From Lepidodermella squamata (lineage: Eukaryota > Gastrotricha), in NCBI GenBank assembly GCA_047495785.1, contig JBLDXI010000038.1, positions 844,882 to 908,881 of the forward strand: a DNA stretch of 64,000 nt, written 5' to 3'. Under the pieces are notes generated by a model, which did no database searches, was not told the DNA's origin, and saw only the letters and a program-made list of their open reading frames with translations. Below, one piece after another: positions 63,081 to 64,000 of the stretch (position 1 is the stretch's first letter; each line of letters opens with the position of its first letter). The position numbers and the translations under genes are program-made.

Positions 63081-63145
63081 GCACGGTGGCTGGAGTTGAA
63101 CCAGCGATCTTCCCGGAAGCGGGCTTGATCATCACCACTACGCTG
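63081..63145 (-). repeat. tRNA-like unit, copy 3, truncated by telomeric repeat
   Basis: Third copy, again 143 bases on and identical to copy 2 as far as it goes. It stops after ACTACGCTG and is continued directly by GGGGTTAGGG, losing 11 bases of the unit. Confidence 0.7.
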
Positions 63146-63201
63146 GGGGTTAGGGTTAGGGTTAGGGTTAGGGTTAGGGTTAGGGTTATTAGGGTTAGGT
63201 A
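63145..63201. repeat. Telomere-type (TTAGGG)n array 3
   Basis: About eight TTAGGG units abutting the truncated tRNA-like copy, then TTATTAGGGTTAGG and non-telomeric sequence. Confidence 0.95.
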
Positions 63202-63285
63202 AGGGTGAAACACGTCCCATCTCCGCTGATGTTGCCTTCTTGTTTGCTACGATCTGCTGAATGCCCCTCCAAATACTGTCGATGT

Positions 63286-63873
63286 TCAGGACAATGCTAC
63301 ACTCCTCGCTTGCTCCAGAATCTCCTCGATCTTGGTTTCAAGTTCCTGCGCTGTAACCTGCTCATCTCCCCATTTCCAGCCCGTTTTATCGATCGCTGTT
63401 CTCAGGTTGTTGTTTTCTGCTCTCGCTTTTTTTATCTCTGCCTTCTCACACTTTTCTGTTTGTTCCTTCGATAGTTCGCCTCGAATATCACTCAGATCCC
63501 CCAAAATTCTGGTGATTTTTTTGGCTGAAATTTTTCGATTTGTTTTTCGGGTTTCCTTGATGATTTTGTCGCTGTGTTCATCTACCACCCTCTTCATGCT
63601 CTGATCGCTGAATTTTGTTACACCGAAAATCTTTTCGAAGTTGTTCGCAATGTTCTGTTCTGTTGCTGTTCTCTTGTTGTTTTTCTCCGCCGCTGCTACT
63701 CTCGCGCTGGATTTGACTGTGGCTATAAACTCGCCAAACTTTTCGGCATAGACTTTTTCCCGAACGCTACCTCTGGCCTCGCTGTTCTCTCCATGCCTTA
63801 CCCCTTCTGCACTGCTGCTCGCACTGTTCGCTTCTCTGCACTGACCGGGTTGTGCCGGATGTTTCGGCCACAT
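63286..63873 (-). CDS. Unrecognised 195-codon ORF beside telomeric repeats
   Basis: The longest frame in the right-end region; it reads from 63873 down to 63286 and could extend further 5' toward the window end. The protein is highly charged and Lys/Glu/Ala-rich with helical stretches (EQNIANNFEKIFGVTKF, KAEIKKARAENNNLRTAIDK, ELETKIEEILEQARSVAL) suggesting coiled coil. No motif that I know. It could be a gag/ORF1-like protein of a subtelomeric retroelement or a fragment of a host gene. No introns assigned. Confidence 0.4.
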   Translation of the reverse strand: MWPKHPAQPGQCREANSASSSAEGVRHGENSEARGSVREKVYAEKFGEFIATVKSSARVAAAEKNNKRTATEQNIANNFEKIFGVTKFSDQSMKRVVDEHSDKIIKETRKTNRKISAKKITRILGDLSDIRGELSKEQTEKCEKAEIKKARAENNNLRTAIDKTGWKWGDEQVTAQELETKIEEILEQARSVALS

Positions 63874-64000
63874 TTTTGGCCTGATTGCGTTAGGTGCGCT
63901 GCTATAACGGGCCTCGCTTTCAAGGTTGAAGTATCTACGCTCAGGCTCTGTCTCAAAACGGTTTGCTACCTTTTGGTGGTAATTTTGATGGAAAATTTGA
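63874..64000. other. Window right edge
   Basis: No telomeric repeat at the very end; non-repetitive-looking sequence continues. Confidence 0.5.

Noticed and set aside
61953-63201. True chromosome end
   Set aside because: Arrays are short, interrupted, and followed by at least 800 bp of non-telomeric sequence; interstitial or subtelomeric is the safer reading.

Overview
The window is nuclear DNA of a compact animal genome. Genes are split by many short introns (mostly 45-70 bp, GT-AG) and coding sense alternates between strands. A tektin gene implies cilia or flagella, and the telomere-type repeat is TTAGGG rather than the TTAGGC of many nematodes or the TTAGG of most arthropods. I read this as a small-genome ciliated or flagellated invertebrate; the phylum cannot be fixed from this sequence.

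Thirteen protein genes can be built exon by exon with consistent splice phases. In order: carboxypeptidase E (-, cut by the left edge), COP9 signalosome subunit 1 (+), bifunctional PAPS synthase (+), AIMP2 of the multi-tRNA-synthetase complex (+), tektin (-), a FAM13-type RhoGAP (-), TMEM184 (+), a secreted protein with two unusual Kunitz domains behind an unrecognised N-terminal module (-), an FBXL2/FBXL20-type F-box/LRR protein (+), ribosomal protein SA (-), KDEL receptor (-), a UBE2D-type ubiquitin-conjugating enzyme (+), and a non-muscle myosin II heavy chain of about 2105 residues (-). They are unrelated single-copy genes with no operon logic. Several pairs are divergent with intergenic spacers of 1.1-3.8 kb (CPE/CSN1, FAM13/TMEM184, Kunitz/FBXL20, KDELR/UBE2D).

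The sequence between genes and in large introns is rich in inverted-repeat elements. There is a foldback at 1973-2630 with 164-bp arms that look identical, and another at 46373-46944 with about 193-bp identical arms just past the myosin stop. A long palindromic element built of short tandem subrepeats sits inside an AIMP2 intron, and several smaller TIR/MITE-like pairs are present. Three decayed LINE reverse-transcriptase fragments were found, two with (TAAA)n tails.

The right end (about 61.9-64.0 kb) looks subtelomeric: three TTAGGG arrays, a repeated motif between arrays, and a tandem of 76-bp tRNA-like units with a 143-bp period whose last copy is cut off directly by TTAGGG repeats. Unique-looking sequence with an unrecognised 195-codon ORF continues to the window end. 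A fourth, degenerate telomeric tract near 1.75 kb lies inside a small inverted-repeat element.
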